From: Rahnella inusitata_A
GTDB taxonomy: Bacteria > Pseudomonadota > Gammaproteobacteria > Enterobacterales > Enterobacteriaceae
Direction of reading: 5' to 3'
Assembly (NCBI RefSeq): GCF_965118895.1
Contig: NZ_CBCPJJ010000001.1
Coordinates: 1-64,000, forward strand
Length of the DNA: 64,000 nt
The notes under the pieces were generated by a model. It was not told the origin of the DNA. It ran no database searches and saw nothing but the letters and a program-made list of their open reading frames with translations. The position numbers and the translations under genes were made by a program. Positions 1-9,327 of this stretch are shown piece by piece (positions within the stretch are counted from its first letter, which is position 1; each line of letters starts with the position of its first letter).

Positions 1-95
1 TCATATGCGCTGTGATATGGACGCGGGGAAAACTGGTTAACTCAGAACATATCTGGCCTGCGCAATGGGATATGCCCAGTCATATTGATAATTGA
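1..95 (+). CDS. C-terminal end of an unidentified protein (partial)
   Basis: Frame 3 is open from the window edge to a TGA at 93-95, giving about 30 residues that end in MPSHIDN. The other two forward frames stop early. A perfect hairpin follows directly, as expected at the end of a gene. Too little is visible to name the product; it may simply be a chance open frame. Confidence 0.35.
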   Translation, partial: ICAVIWTRGKLVNSEHIWPAQWDMPSHIDN

Positions 96-117
96 GGGCG
101 AAGAAGTATCTTCGCCC
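96..117 (+). terminator. hairpin after the partial gene
   Basis: Perfect 8-bp stem GGGCGAAG/CTTCGCCC with a 6-nt loop, starting right after the stop at 93-95. No T-run follows, so it may be a weak terminator or an mRNA-stabilising hairpin. Confidence 0.4.
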
Positions 118-376
118 CGCAGGGGAAAGGATAAAACAGGCGATGATTTGCAGGTAATTATGGCGAGTGGAAAATATTCATGATCGACAAAAAACTATGA
201 ATTTAAAAAAAGTGTAGTGAAAAGTTATGTCTTTTATTCATTCCCCCTTTGTGACCCCCCTCCCATTAAGCAAATTTCATAAGCCTTAAGTGAAATATGA
301 TTAAATTCAACGCAACGGTCAAAAGTTAACATACCAATTCTGAAAGCTATTCTACCTCATGGTGTGGAGTCAGATT

Positions 377-1807
377 ATGGCAGCCGTAAAGAAATTGTCT
401 GTTATAGAAAAACTCGGTTTTGGTATGGGAGATGCCGCGTGCGGGATCGTGTATTCCTCCGTCACAATGTTTCTGACGTACTTTTATACGGATATCTACG
501 GGCTTTCCGCCGCAGCTGTCGGGGTGATGTTTCTGGTCACGCGCATTCTTGATGCCGTCAGCGATCCGCTTACCGGTATTGTCGCGGATCGCGTAAAAAC
601 ACGGTGGGGGCACTTTCGCCCCTGGCTTATCTGGTTCGCGATCCCTTACGCCGTGCTGGCGGTCATGACCTTCACCACGCCGGATTTCGGGCACTCCGGC
701 AAACTGCTTTACGCCTACATTACGTATTCTCTGCTGATGCTGTGTTACACCTTTATCAATATTCCCTACTGCGCGCTGGGCGGGGTGATCACCACGGATG
801 ATAAAGACCGGCTTTCCGCGCAATCCTACCGTTTTACGATTTCATCGCTGGCCGGTTTGCTGGTTTCCGTCGGTACGCTGTGGCTGGTGGATTATTTTGG
901 GAAAGAGGATCTGCAGGCTGGTTATCAGGCGACGATGGCGGTGATGGGCGCTATCGCTGTTTGTATGCTGGTATTTTGTTTTTGCTTTACCAAAGAACGT
1001 ATCACTGCCGAAGATACCCGCCAGGTCTCCGTGCGCAGTGATTTGAGGAATCTGTTGTCGAACGATCAGTGGCGGATAGTGGCCATCATCACTTTTTTCT
1101 CCAGCATGGCGGGCGTCATGCGCAGTTCCGCAACGCTGTATTACGCGACCTATCTGATGCTGGATAAAGGCCAAAGTCTGGTGAGCGGGACAGCGATGAA
1201 AAGTACCTTTATCACCACCAGCGTGGTGGGAACGATATTTGGGGCGATAGCGGCTGGATATTTCGCCAAGCGTTTTAGTACGCTGACGATGTTTAAAAAT
1301 ATCAATTTGCTGCTGGTTCTGGCCGGTGTGGTGATGTTCTTTGTCCCGCCGAAGTTCCTGCCGGTTATTTTCCCGCTGTATTTTATTATTGGTTTTTTAC
1401 ATCAAATGTATCAGCCATTTAAATGGAACATGATGGCCAACGCCGCTGATTATGGTGAGTGGAAAACCGGACGGCGGATCACCGGATTATCCTTCTCTGG
1501 TAACTTATTCGCCTTAAAACTGGGGATGGCGTTTGCCGGTGCGTTCGTCGGCTTCTCTCTCGGCTGGTTTGGCTATCATGCGGGTGCGGAAACCCAAACC
1601 GCACTCGCCACCACCGGGATTATTGGCCTGCTGACGGTTGGGCCGTCGGTGTCATATCTGATCCTCTATTTCCTCGCCCGTTTCTACAAACTTGATGATG
1701 CCACGATGAAAAATATTCAGCGCGATCTGGCAAAACGCAGCGCCGAGATTGCCCGCGGGCAGGAAAACGAAGCCGGTGTCTTAGCTCCTGTGATGGCCGT
1801 TAAATAA
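377..1807 (+). CDS. xynP: GPH-family xyloside/oligosaccharide:cation symporter
   Basis: Inner-membrane sugar:cation symporter of the GPH (melibiose/XynP/YagG) family, with about 12 predicted membrane segments over 476 residues. Family hallmarks are the N-terminal KLGFGMGD stretch, DPLTGIVADRVKTRWG after the second helix, and RPWLIW. The gene sits 10 nt before a GH43 beta-xylosidase, so the likely cargo is xylobiose or another short xyloside that the enzyme then hydrolyses in the cytoplasm. I chose ATG 377 because GGAG lies 7 nt upstream; an in-frame ATG at 359 has no ribosome binding site. The region 118-376 is non-coding and AT-rich, and I see no certain operator in it. The symbol follows E. 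coli/Bacillus usage; the exact substrate is inferred. Confidence 0.85.
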   Translation: MAAVKKLSVIEKLGFGMGDAACGIVYSSVTMFLTYFYTDIYGLSAAAVGVMFLVTRILDAVSDPLTGIVADRVKTRWGHFRPWLIWFAIPYAVLAVMTFTTPDFGHSGKLLYAYITYSLLMLCYTFINIPYCALGGVITTDDKDRLSAQSYRFTISSLAGLLVSVGTLWLVDYFGKEDLQAGYQATMAVMGAIAVCMLVFCFCFTKERITAEDTRQVSVRSDLRNLLSNDQWRIVAIITFFSSMAGVMRSSATLYYATYLMLDKGQSLVSGTAMKSTFITTSVVGTIFGAIAAGYFAKRFSTLTMFKNINLLLVLAGVVMFFVPPKFLPVIFPLYFIIGFLHQMYQPFKWNMMANAADYGEWKTGRRITGLSFSGNLFALKLGMAFAGAFVGFSLGWFGYHAGAETQTALATTGIIGLLTVGPSVSYLILYFLARFYKLDDATMKNIQRDLAKRSAEIARGQENEAGVLAPVMAVK

Positions 1808-1817
1808 AGGGATGGCG

Positions 1818-3371
1818 ATGAAAATCAAACCTGAAGGAAGCGCGGATTTAGGCGACGGGCACTATCAGAATCCGATCCTGCATGCTGACTATTCTGATCC
1901 GGATATTGTCTGCGTGGGCGATGATATTTATATGGTCGCCTCGAGCTTTAACCATATTCCCGGCCTGCCGGTTCTGCATTCAAGGGATCTGGTGAACTGG
2001 ACTCTCGTCAACCACGTTGTGCCACGGATCAATTATCCCGCTTACGACAGCGTGCAGCCTGGCAAAGGAGTCTGGGCGCCCAGTATTCGTTATCACAACG
2101 GGTTGTTCTGGGTGTTTTACAGTATGCCAGATGAAGGCATTTTTATGTCTTATACCGCAGACCCGCTGAAAGCCTGGAGCGAGCCGCATTGCATTAAAGC
2201 GGTGAAGGGCTGGATCGATCCCTGTCCGTTCTGGGATGACGACGGGCGGGCGTGGCTGGTGCACGCGTTTGCCCACAGCCGCTCCGGCATCAAGCATCAG
2301 TTGCAGTTGTGCGAAATGTCCTCCGATGCAACATCACTGCTTGATGACGGTCGAATCATTTTTGATGGCTCGGTCTCTCATCCAACGGTTGAGGGGCCAA
2401 AAGTATATAAGCGCCACGGCGGGTATTACATCTTTGCACCGGCCGGTGGCGTGGAGAGTGGCTGGCAAACGGTATTACGCTCGCGTCATATTACTGGTCC
2501 GTATGAGGCCCGCGACGTGTTGCATCAGGGGACATCAAAAGTGAATGGCCCGCATCAGGGTGGCTGGGTGGAACTGAAGAGCGGCGAATGCTGGTTCGTG
2601 CATTTTCAGGATGCCGCGCACGCTGGCCGCATTGTGCATCTGCAACCGATGCGCTGGAATGACAACGGCTGGCCGGAAATTGGTGCAGAAGTGGATGCCG
2701 AAGGGCTCGGTCAGCCTGTCGCCGTCCACGCAAAACCGGCCGGATGCCCGTCTGGTTTACCCTGCGCATCGCAAACCTCCGACGACTTTGCACAAGGCCG
2801 CTATGGCCTGCAATGGCAGTGGCAGGCGAACCCGCAACGTGACTGGTTGAAACCGTCTGCGGCTGGCCTGAGGCTGGCGTGTTTTCCCTTCGGGCCGCGA
2901 TCGTTGTACGATACGCCGCAGCTGTTGCTACAGAAGTTCTCCTCGCCACAATTTACCGTCACCACTTGTCTGACCCCATACTTTACCCGCGACGGTGAGC
3001 AGAGCGGGTTGATCGTCTATGGCGAAAGGTATGGTGCAGTATCCGTGTGTCAGCAGAATGGCGAAAACGTGCTGGTGTTTGATTTCGGATGGATGAGCGA
3101 TAAGGGTGAACTGAGCCAGCGAAGAACTGTTCTGACAGCTTTACAGCGCGGGCAGGCGGTATTTGTCAGGGTGAAAGTGCTGTCGCGCGGCGTCTGCCAT
3201 TTCTCGTTTAAACAGGAAGAGGGCGAGGGCTGGAAGGCCATCGGGCCGCAGTTTGCTGCATCAGCGGGGAAATGGGTTGGCGCGAAAATCGGGATTTATT
3301 CGGCATCGTCAGCGGTGAATGCCGGTGCGGGATACGGCGAGTTTGCCTATTTCGATATGCAGGCTGACTAA
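1818..3371 (+). CDS. xynB: glycoside hydrolase family 43 beta-xylosidase
   Basis: Cytoplasmic exo-acting beta-1,4-xylosidase that splits xylo-oligosaccharides to xylose; no signal peptide. The N-terminal two-thirds is a GH43 five-bladed propeller. The catalytic triad is visible as the general base Asp in SDPD (about residue 27-29), the pKa-tuning Asp in WIDPCPF (about 134) and the acid Glu in TVEGPK (about 192). The C-terminal 200 residues form the beta-sandwich typical of XynB-type enzymes. The length of about 517 is near the family norm of 530-540. The start is ambiguous: ATG 1812 is only 3 nt from AAGGG, while ATG 1818 has better spacing. Co-transcribed with the permease; the gene ends in a strong shared terminator. 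Confidence 0.88.
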   Translation: MKIKPEGSADLGDGHYQNPILHADYSDPDIVCVGDDIYMVASSFNHIPGLPVLHSRDLVNWTLVNHVVPRINYPAYDSVQPGKGVWAPSIRYHNGLFWVFYSMPDEGIFMSYTADPLKAWSEPHCIKAVKGWIDPCPFWDDDGRAWLVHAFAHSRSGIKHQLQLCEMSSDATSLLDDGRIIFDGSVSHPTVEGPKVYKRHGGYYIFAPAGGVESGWQTVLRSRHITGPYEARDVLHQGTSKVNGPHQGGWVELKSGECWFVHFQDAAHAGRIVHLQPMRWNDNGWPEIGAEVDAEGLGQPVAVHAKPAGCPSGLPCASQTSDDFAQGRYGLQWQWQANPQRDWLKPSAAGLRLACFPFGPRSLYDTPQLLLQKFSSPQFTVTTCLTPYFTRDGEQSGLIVYGERYGAVSVCQQNGENVLVFDFGWMSDKGELSQRRTVLTALQRGQAVFVRVKVLSRGVCHFSFKQEEGEGWKAIGPQFAASAGKWVGAKIGIYSASSAVNAGAGYGEFAYFDMQAD

Positions 3372-3383
3372 TTCCAAAATAAA

Positions 3384-3417
3384 AGCCAGCTCCGCGCGGA
3401 GCTGGCTGTCATTTTTT
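3384..3417. terminator. bidirectional terminator between xynB and the 6-phospho-beta-glucosidase gene
   Basis: Perfect 12-bp palindromic stem AGCCAGCTCCGC/GCGGAGCTGGCT at 3384-3407, with a T6 run downstream on the plus strand (3412-3417) and A-rich sequence upstream that serves as a T-run for the minus strand. It lies between convergent genes. Confidence 0.9.
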
Positions 3418-4849
3418 AAAGCACTTCTCCGTTGCTGCCAATCACTTTCTGATACCAGCTGAAGCTCTCTTTTTTAGAGCGCGCCATCGTGCCAGTGCCA
3501 TCATCGTTTTTGTCGACGTGGATGAAGCCGTAGCGTTTGCTGTACTGACCGGTGGTGAAGGACACGCAGTCGATGCAGCCCCACGGCGTGTAGCCCATCA
3601 GGTCAACGCCGTCTTCCAGCACGGCTTTCTTCATCTGCTCGATGTGGGCTTTCAGATAGGCGATGCGGTAATCGTCGTGAACCATACCGTCGTCAGCCAC
3701 TTTATCGATCGCGCCGAAGCCGTTTTCGACGATGAACAGCGGTTTCTGGTAACGTTCATACAGAATGTTAAGTGTGTAGCGCAGGCCGACCGGGTCGATC
3801 TGCCAGCCCCAGTCGGAGGCTTTGACGTGCGGATTTGGCACGCTGCCCGCAAAGCCGGACAGGCCATTGTCATCACTCGGGTTGTGCGCGGAAATCGCGT
3901 TGCTCATGTAATAGCTCAGGCCAATGTAATCCGCGCAACCCTCGCGCAGCGCCTGCAAATCACCGTCTTCCATTTTGATGTCAAACCCTCGACGCTCCCA
4001 CTCTTTCAACGCATACGCAGGGTAGTAGCCGCGCATGTGGACGTCACTGAACAGGAAGCGCTCGTGCATCGCTTCGACGGAATACATCACGTCGTCCGGA
4101 TGGCAGGAGAACGGGTACAACGGCACCATGGCGATCATGCAACCGATCTGGAAATCCGGGTTGATCGCGTGGCCGAGTTTGACCACTTTGGCGCTGGCCA
4201 CGAACTGGTGATGCAGCACCTGGTACATCGTCTCTTCCGGGTTTTCCTGCTCGGTGAAGACCACGCCGGAGCAGCAATAACCGAACAACGGATACTGCCA
4301 GTTACGCTGGTTGTTGATTTCGTTGAAGGTCATCCAGTATTTCACTTTGCTTTTGTAGCGTTCCATCACCACCTGGCTAAAGCGCACGAAGAAATCGACG
4401 ACCTGACGGTTTTTCCAGCCGCCGTACTCTTTCACCAGATGCCACGGCATCTCAAAGTGGGAGAGGGTGATCACCGGCTGGATGTTATGTTTGAGCAGCT
4501 CATCAAACATATCGTCATAGAATTGCAGTCCGGCTTCATTTGGCTGTAATTCGTCACCGTTCGGGAAGATGCGCGTCCAGGCAATCGATGTACGGAAGCA
4601 TTTGAAGCCCATTTCGGCAAACAGCGCGATGTCTTCTTTATAATGGGAATAGAAATCTACGGCTTCGTGATTGGGATAGCTGTAGCCTTCCAGCACGCCA
4701 TCGGTCATCACGCGGTCAACACCGTGCGCGCCGCCGGAAAGCACGTCGCAAATGCTGACGCCTTTACCGCCTTTATTCCAGCCGCCTTCAACCTGATGCG
4801 CCGCAACCGCGCCGCCCCATAAAAAATCTTTTGGTAACTGATGGCTCAT
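3416..4849 (-). CDS. ascB: 6-phospho-beta-glucosidase (GH1, BglA/AscB type)
   Basis: Hydrolyses 6-phospho-beta-glucosides (phosphorylated cellobiose, arbutin or salicin) delivered by a PTS permease, releasing glucose 6-phosphate in the cytoplasm. GH1 signatures: N-terminal FLWGGAVAAHQVEGG, acid/base Glu in TFNEIN (about residue 177), nucleophile Glu in FIVENGFGA (about 370-375). The length of 477 is close to BglA (479) and AscB (474). It is the distal gene of an operon with the EIIBC permease, 63 nt downstream of it; the gap holds a GC-rich hairpin. BglA or BglB naming is equally possible; the asc name rests on the gene pair. Confidence 0.88.
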   Translation of the reverse strand: MSHQLPKDFLWGGAVAAHQVEGGWNKGGKGVSICDVLSGGAHGVDRVMTDGVLEGYSYPNHEAVDFYSHYKEDIALFAEMGFKCFRTSIAWTRIFPNGDELQPNEAGLQFYDDMFDELLKHNIQPVITLSHFEMPWHLVKEYGGWKNRQVVDFFVRFSQVVMERYKSKVKYWMTFNEINNQRNWQYPLFGYCCSGVVFTEQENPEETMYQVLHHQFVASAKVVKLGHAINPDFQIGCMIAMVPLYPFSCHPDDVMYSVEAMHERFLFSDVHMRGYYPAYALKEWERRGFDIKMEDGDLQALREGCADYIGLSYYMSNAISAHNPSDDNGLSGFAGSVPNPHVKASDWGWQIDPVGLRYTLNILYERYQKPLFIVENGFGAIDKVADDGMVHDDYRIAYLKAHIEQMKKAVLEDGVDLMGYTPWGCIDCVSFTTGQYSKRYGFIHVDKNDDGTGTMARSKKESFSWYQKVIGSNGEVL

Positions 4850-4874
4850 TTGGTTCTCCCTTAATGTTTGATGC

Positions 4875-4892
4875 GGGCGGAGACCTCCGCCC
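4875..4892 (-). other. intercistronic hairpin between PTS permease and phospho-glucosidase genes
   Basis: GGGCGGAG/CTCCGCCC inverted repeat in the 63-nt gap, without a T-run. More likely a processing or stability element than a full terminator. Confidence 0.5.
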
Positions 4893-4912
4893 TTTACACG
4901 GGTATTTCAGAT

Positions 4913-6445
4913 TTAATTCATTTCTGCCTGCGTGGCGCGTCGGGATTCAGCCTGCACCTTTTTAGTGGCCACAACGTCGGGCTCATCTTTGAAACCAACC
5001 AGCCAGGTGAACAGGGCACCGAGGACGAAGGCGACGCTTATCGACAGCAGGAAGCCGAGGAACTGCGGCATGTGGCCTTCTTTGAAGAATACCGGCAGCA
5101 CGGCGATGCCCGGCAGGCAGTAACTCCATGACACCGCATTGAAGGAGCCGGCGATTGCGCCGCCGATACCCCCCGCGACGCAACTGCACAGGAATGGTTT
5201 TTTCAGACGCAGCGCGACGCCATAAATGGCCGGTTCTGTAATGCCGAACAATCCGGTGACGCCAGCGGACAGTGAAATGCCTTTCATTTCGCGGCTGCGG
5301 GTTTTCAGATACACGCCAAACATGCTGCCGGTCATTGCGAAGACGGCAGAAGCCTGCAGGCCAGTGAAGGTGTCGTAGCCCAGCGTCGCGTAGTTGCCGA
5401 CTGTGACCGGCGTAATGCCCCAGTGGACGCCCAGCGTAACCAGCGGCTGCCAGAATGCACCGACGAAGAATCCGGCGACGGTCGGGCTGAGGTGATAGAG
5501 ATAGTTATAAACGCCGCCAATCGCGCCGCCAATAAGATTGCCTACCGGCCCGAAGACCAGCAGCGTCATCGGCACCATAATGGCGATACAAAACATTGGC
5601 GTGAACAGATTGCGGATAACGATCGGCAGCACTTTATTGAAGAAACGTTCAATGTAAGACATCGCCCAGACCATCAGAATGACAGGGATCACCGAGGCGG
5701 TATAGCTCAGGTATTTCACCGGAATACCAAGAAAATCGAGCGTTGGCGCGGCGATCGGTATGCCGACCACCTCCGTCAGGATGCGGGCGATTTCCGGGTT
5801 ACTCACCGCTTCACGCATTAACTGCTGCATGGCCGGATCGGCGGAGTTGATCGACGTAATCTTGAACGCCGTCAGCATGTTCATGTAATCCGGGCTTATC
5901 AGCGCACAGGCGGTAATCACTGCGGTAAACGGATTGACGTTGAATTTTTTAGCCGCGGTGAAGGCGATCATGACTGGCAGGAAGGTAAATGCCGTCCATG
6001 AAACAAAGTTAAGAATACGGTAGGTGCCGCTGTTGGCGTCCATGATGCCGACCGCAGCGAGGAAAGAGATAATCCCCTGTAAAATACCGCAGGCGGCGAG
6101 CTGATAAAGGAATGGCGTGAAAATGCTGGAGATGACATCCATGACGCGGCTGACAATACCGACATTCGGCGCAGAGACCGGCGCATTTTCATCCACGTGG
6201 ATAAGCTTCAGTACCTGTTTGTAGGCATCGCTGACGTGGTTGCCGATCACCACCTGCATCTGGCCTCCGGCCTCGATAACAGTAATCACGCCTTTTACGC
6301 GTTTTAATTCTTCTTTCTCAACGGCGCTATTATCTTTCAGAACGAAGCGTAATCGTGTGGCGCAATGTGTGATGCTAATCACATTATTTTCGCCGCCGAT
6401 ATATTTAACAATATCCTGAGCTGTCTGAGCGTAATCAATAGCCAT
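4913..6445 (-). CDS. ascF: beta-glucoside PTS permease, EIIBC component (AscF type)
   Basis: Membrane permease that phosphorylates a beta-glucoside while importing it. Residues 1-90 are the EIIB domain with the phosphocysteine loop HCATRLRF (Cys about 28). The rest is the EIIC glucose-family domain with about 10 membrane segments and the signature GITEPAIYGV. There is no EIIA domain at the C-terminus, unlike BglF, so phosphate must come from a separate EIIA such as Crr (inference from the AscF precedent). Length 510. First gene of a two-gene operon with the 6-phospho-beta-glucosidase; an RpiR-type regulator lies just upstream on the same strand. Confidence 0.88.
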   Translation of the reverse strand: MAIDYAQTAQDIVKYIGGENNVISITHCATRLRFVLKDNSAVEKEELKRVKGVITVIEAGGQMQVVIGNHVSDAYKQVLKLIHVDENAPVSAPNVGIVSRVMDVISSIFTPFLYQLAACGILQGIISFLAAVGIMDANSGTYRILNFVSWTAFTFLPVMIAFTAAKKFNVNPFTAVITACALISPDYMNMLTAFKITSINSADPAMQQLMREAVSNPEIARILTEVVGIPIAAPTLDFLGIPVKYLSYTASVIPVILMVWAMSYIERFFNKVLPIVIRNLFTPMFCIAIMVPMTLLVFGPVGNLIGGAIGGVYNYLYHLSPTVAGFFVGAFWQPLVTLGVHWGITPVTVGNYATLGYDTFTGLQASAVFAMTGSMFGVYLKTRSREMKGISLSAGVTGLFGITEPAIYGVALRLKKPFLCSCVAGGIGGAIAGSFNAVSWSYCLPGIAVLPVFFKEGHMPQFLGFLLSISVAFVLGALFTWLVGFKDEPDVVATKKVQAESRRATQAEMN

Positions 6446-6592
6446 TATTTATTATTCTCCTGCCGGGGTGTACAGAGATGATGTTTTATTTTTTTAATTG
6501 CTGGCAGGAGTGTAGCAAAAGAAAGGGTGATGTCACGATATAACAAAAAACAGGCTTAGGAATATGTCACAAGTTAAAAACACCTTGTTTTT
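6446..6592 (-). promoter_or_regulatory. probable promoter/operator region of the PTS operon
   Basis: 147-nt gap between the RpiR-type regulator gene and the permease. It contains two direct copies of ATGTCAC (6530-6536 and 6564-6570), 34 bp apart, candidate regulator sites. No clear sigma-70 hexamer pair was identified. Confidence 0.35.
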
Positions 6593-7333
6593 TCATTGCG
6601 CTGCGTCACGTTTTATTAAGGGTAATTTCTTTCCGATGGTCTCGATAATATAAAGTACCGGAATCTGCGTGGTAATATTATATTGCCCTTCAAGCACAAT
6701 TTGCGGCATGTGGTAAGAGATATTGAGATCGGCCATCCGCGCCAGCGTTGAGTTCTCGCTGTTAGTCAGGCTGATGATCTTGCAGTTATGCTGACTGAAC
6801 TGGGTGGCGAAACGCAGGACTTCTTCTGTTTCACCGGAGACCGAGAGAATAATTGCAATAGCATCTTTATACATATCGCTGTTGATCGGAAAATAAGGGT
6901 CATCAATAAAGGTGCTGAATTTACCGACATTTGAGAAGAACCGCGCGCTGTATTTCCCCAGTGAGCCGGATGTTCCCACACCGACAAATATAATGCGCTG
7001 TGCATTAGCAATTTGTAGCGCGGCCTGATCTAATAATTCATCAAACTCATTGTTATTAATACTTTTGAAATAACTGATAATTTCGCTGATGCCGAATGAC
7101 ACTGGCGGTTTTTCTTCATGCTCTAAAAACAGTTTAAAACGGATACGAAATTCTGAGTAGCCGTCGCAATCCATTTTTTTGCAAAACCGTAGCACCGTGG
7201 TGGTGGACACACCCGCGGCATCCGCCAGCTCACGGATAGTCATGTACATTACTTTGTCGCCATTTTTGACGATGTAGTTATAAACCGTCAGTTCCAGTTC
7301 ATTTAACGCGGAAATGGCTTTGTGAGTGAACAT
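6593..7333 (-). CDS. MurR/RpiR-family transcriptional regulator
   Basis: 246-residue regulator with an N-terminal RpiR helix-turn-helix (about residues 25-70, with TIRELADAAGVSTTTVLRFCKK as the DNA-reading part) and a C-terminal SIS sugar-phosphate-binding domain (about 115-240, including FVGVGTSGSLGKY and LSVSGETEEVL). RpiR proteins sense phosphorylated sugars. With the PTS permease and phospho-glucosidase directly downstream on the same strand, the likely ligand is a 6-phospho-beta-glucoside or its product. In E. coli the asc operon has a LacI-type regulator (AscG) instead. Activator or repressor action cannot be read from the sequence. Confidence 0.85.
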   Translation of the reverse strand: MFTHKAISALNELELTVYNYIVKNGDKVMYMTIRELADAAGVSTTTVLRFCKKMDCDGYSEFRIRFKLFLEHEEKPPVSFGISEIISYFKSINNNEFDELLDQAALQIANAQRIIFVGVGTSGSLGKYSARFFSNVGKFSTFIDDPYFPINSDMYKDAIAIILSVSGETEEVLRFATQFSQHNCKIISLTNSENSTLARMADLNISYHMPQIVLEGQYNITTQIPVLYIIETIGKKLPLIKRDAAQ

Positions 7334-7370
7334 GTTGCTGCCTGTCAGGTAATGGAAAGCGAAAACGCGG

Positions 7371-7874
7371 TTACAGGTATTTTATCATCGTCACTTCGCA
7401 ATCGACGTGACCTGTATTCCCCAATGCGCCATCAATGTGCTGGAAGCCGAGACGTTCGTACAGCGCGATAGCCTGCGTCAGGCTGGCAGTGGTTTCGAGG
7501 TAGCAGCGGGCAAACCCCTGCTGGCGTGCATGATCAATGGCCTGAAGCGCCAGACGTTTCGCCAGTCCCTGACCGCGCAGTGAAGGCATGAAGTACATCT
7601 TCTGCAGCTCGCACAAATCATCCTCTGCACCTGACAGCGGTGCCATACCGCCGCCACCGGCGACAACGCCGTCAAGCTCCACCACCCAGTAGGCACAGCG
7701 CGGCTGGCTGTAGCTTTCGTACAAATGGTCCAGGTTTGGGTCAGCCACGGTATAGCCTTTATCTGCCGTGAGGCCAAATTCGGCGGATACGTGACGGATC
7801 ACGCTGGCGATCGCAGCATTATCTTCAGGGCGGATCGGGCGCACCAGCACGCTGACAGGGAGGGAGGTCGTCAT
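7371..7874 (-). CDS. yjgM: GNAT-family N-acetyltransferase YjgM
   Basis: Cytoplasmic acetyl-CoA-dependent acetyltransferase. The acetyl-CoA pyrophosphate loop is visible as RGQGLAKRLA (about residue 100), followed by the C-terminal ALYERLGF motif. Sequence and position (next to yjgN and valS) match E. coli YjgM of 167 aa. I chose ATG 7874 (167 codons), which matches that length; a GTG at 7883 is an alternative. The natural substrate is not evident from the sequence. Confidence 0.82.
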   Translation of the reverse strand: MTTSLPVSVLVRPIRPEDNAAIASVIRHVSAEFGLTADKGYTVADPNLDHLYESYSQPRCAYWVVELDGVVAGGGGMAPLSGAEDDLCELQKMYFMPSLRGQGLAKRLALQAIDHARQQGFARCYLETTASLTQAIALYERLGFQHIDGALGNTGHVDCEVTMIKYL

Positions 7875-8133
7875 GTTACTCACTCAGTTTCCACTATAGG
7901 CAATCAAACAGACCGTTTTAATACCATTTTAGGGCGGGCGGATGCAACGCTGCCGTCTTCTCATCGTTCTAATACTTATCCCAAATGAGATTTTTTTTCA
8001 TCTGAATTGTAAAGATTTTATTGCCTGATTGTATACGTGCGTGATTAAATCTTCAGCGTTACACCAAGCACTACGCCTCTTTCTTCATTATAAGAGAGAC
8101 GGTTTCTTATTCCTTTCAGGACGAAAGATAAAA

Positions 8134-9324
8134 ATGTCTGATAATAATCAACGCAACGACAGTCTGCATCAGGTTCGTTTTCATGGTAAGGGCGGAGAAT
8201 ATTTCGCAATCTGGCTGGTGAATGCTTTACTGACCATCGTCACTTTGGGGATTTATTCTGCGTGGGCGACAGTACGCCGCCGTCGTTATTTTCTGGGTAA
8301 TACTGAAATAAATGGTGATCGCTTTGATTATCACGCCAAGCCAATTCAAATATTGAAAGGGCGTTTACTGGTGATCGCCGGCATTATTGTATTTTATATT
8401 TTAGCAGCGTTAATGCCACAGCTGGCGTTGCTGTTCGTACTGGCGTTTTTTGCTTTGCTGCCGTGGGTGATTGTCCGCAGCTGGCGTTACAACGCGATTA
8501 TGACCAGCTATCGTGGCGTGCGTTTTAACTATCACTGCAAAGTAGGCCGAGCTTACTGGACCATGTACCTGTGCCCGATCCTGCTGATGCTGGCGCTGTA
8601 TATTCCTATTATGTTCGTGGTATTGATCGCCGTTCAAACTGCCAGTATCAGCGCGATATTGCTGAGCATGGTGTTGGTGGCTGTGGCATTAGTACCGGGC
8701 GTTGCTGCGGTGCAGGGTATTATCAGCGCAATGACGCACGATTTATACGTCAATAATATGTTCTTCGGAAAGACGGCGTTTCGCGCCGAACTGAAGAAAG
8801 CGGCTTTTATTAAATACAGCTTGCTGGGCATTTTATTATTCCTGCCGTTCCTGATTTTCGCTTTCTGGCTGATGGGCTCGTTCTTCACAACGATATACCA
8901 GATGGTCTTGATGGGCGGCATATCTGATGAAATGGCTGGTGCGATGCTGATGAGCAATATGTTCGACTTCTTCTTTGCCATCGTCATTCTTTTGGTCGGT
9001 TCGCTGGTGGTTGCCAGCTACCAGGTGGTCGCGATTCGCAATTACGTATTCAATCAGACACGTATCGGCGACGGTGTAAAACTGCATTCCTCCATGAAAA
9101 CGCTGTCCTATCTGGGGCTGTTGTTCACCAATGCGCTGATCGTGGTGTTCTCGCTGGGTCTGGCAACGCCGGTGGCTCATGTGCGTACTGCGCGTTACGT
9201 GGCCGCATCAACGGCTGTTTCTGGCGACCTGTCGTTGCTGGATGTGCAGGCGCACGGCGACTCTGCCAAGACGGCTGTTGCAGAAGAAGTGGCGCAGGCA
9301 TTTGATCTTGGTGTCGGTCTGTAA
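8134..9324 (+). CDS. yjgN: DUF898 inner-membrane protein YjgN
   Basis: Polytopic membrane protein of 396 aa (E. coli YjgN about 398), with several strongly hydrophobic helices from residue 25 onward and repeated FHGKGGEYF/LGIYSAWATVRRRRYF-type blocks typical of DUF898. The function of the family is unknown. Start ATG 8134 has AGGA about 11 nt upstream; the 35 in-frame codons before it begin with TTG and lack a ribosome binding site. A metalloprotease gene follows after 3 nt, so the two are probably co-expressed and the pair may act together at the membrane. Confidence 0.85.
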   Translation: MSDNNQRNDSLHQVRFHGKGGEYFAIWLVNALLTIVTLGIYSAWATVRRRRYFLGNTEINGDRFDYHAKPIQILKGRLLVIAGIIVFYILAALMPQLALLFVLAFFALLPWVIVRSWRYNAIMTSYRGVRFNYHCKVGRAYWTMYLCPILLMLALYIPIMFVVLIAVQTASISAILLSMVLVAVALVPGVAAVQGIISAMTHDLYVNNMFFGKTAFRAELKKAAFIKYSLLGILLFLPFLIFAFWLMGSFFTTIYQMVLMGGISDEMAGAMLMSNMFDFFFAIVILLVGSLVVASYQVVAIRNYVFNQTRIGDGVKLHSSMKTLSYLGLLFTNALIVVFSLGLATPVAHVRTARYVAASTAVSGDLSLLDVQAHGDSAKTAVAEEVAQAFDLGVGL

Positions 9325-9327
9325 CAC

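Noticed and set aside
359..376. Upstream ATG of the xyloside permease
   Set aside because: No ribosome binding site; ATG 377 has GGAG at good distance.
3518..4549. 343-aa plus-strand frame over the 6-phospho-beta-glucosidase gene
   Set aside because: Lies entirely antisense to a gene with clear GH1 motifs; His/Val-rich composition typical of a shadow frame.
8029..8133. N-terminal extension of yjgN
   Set aside because: Begins with TTG without a ribosome binding site; E. coli YjgN starts at the 8134 equivalent.
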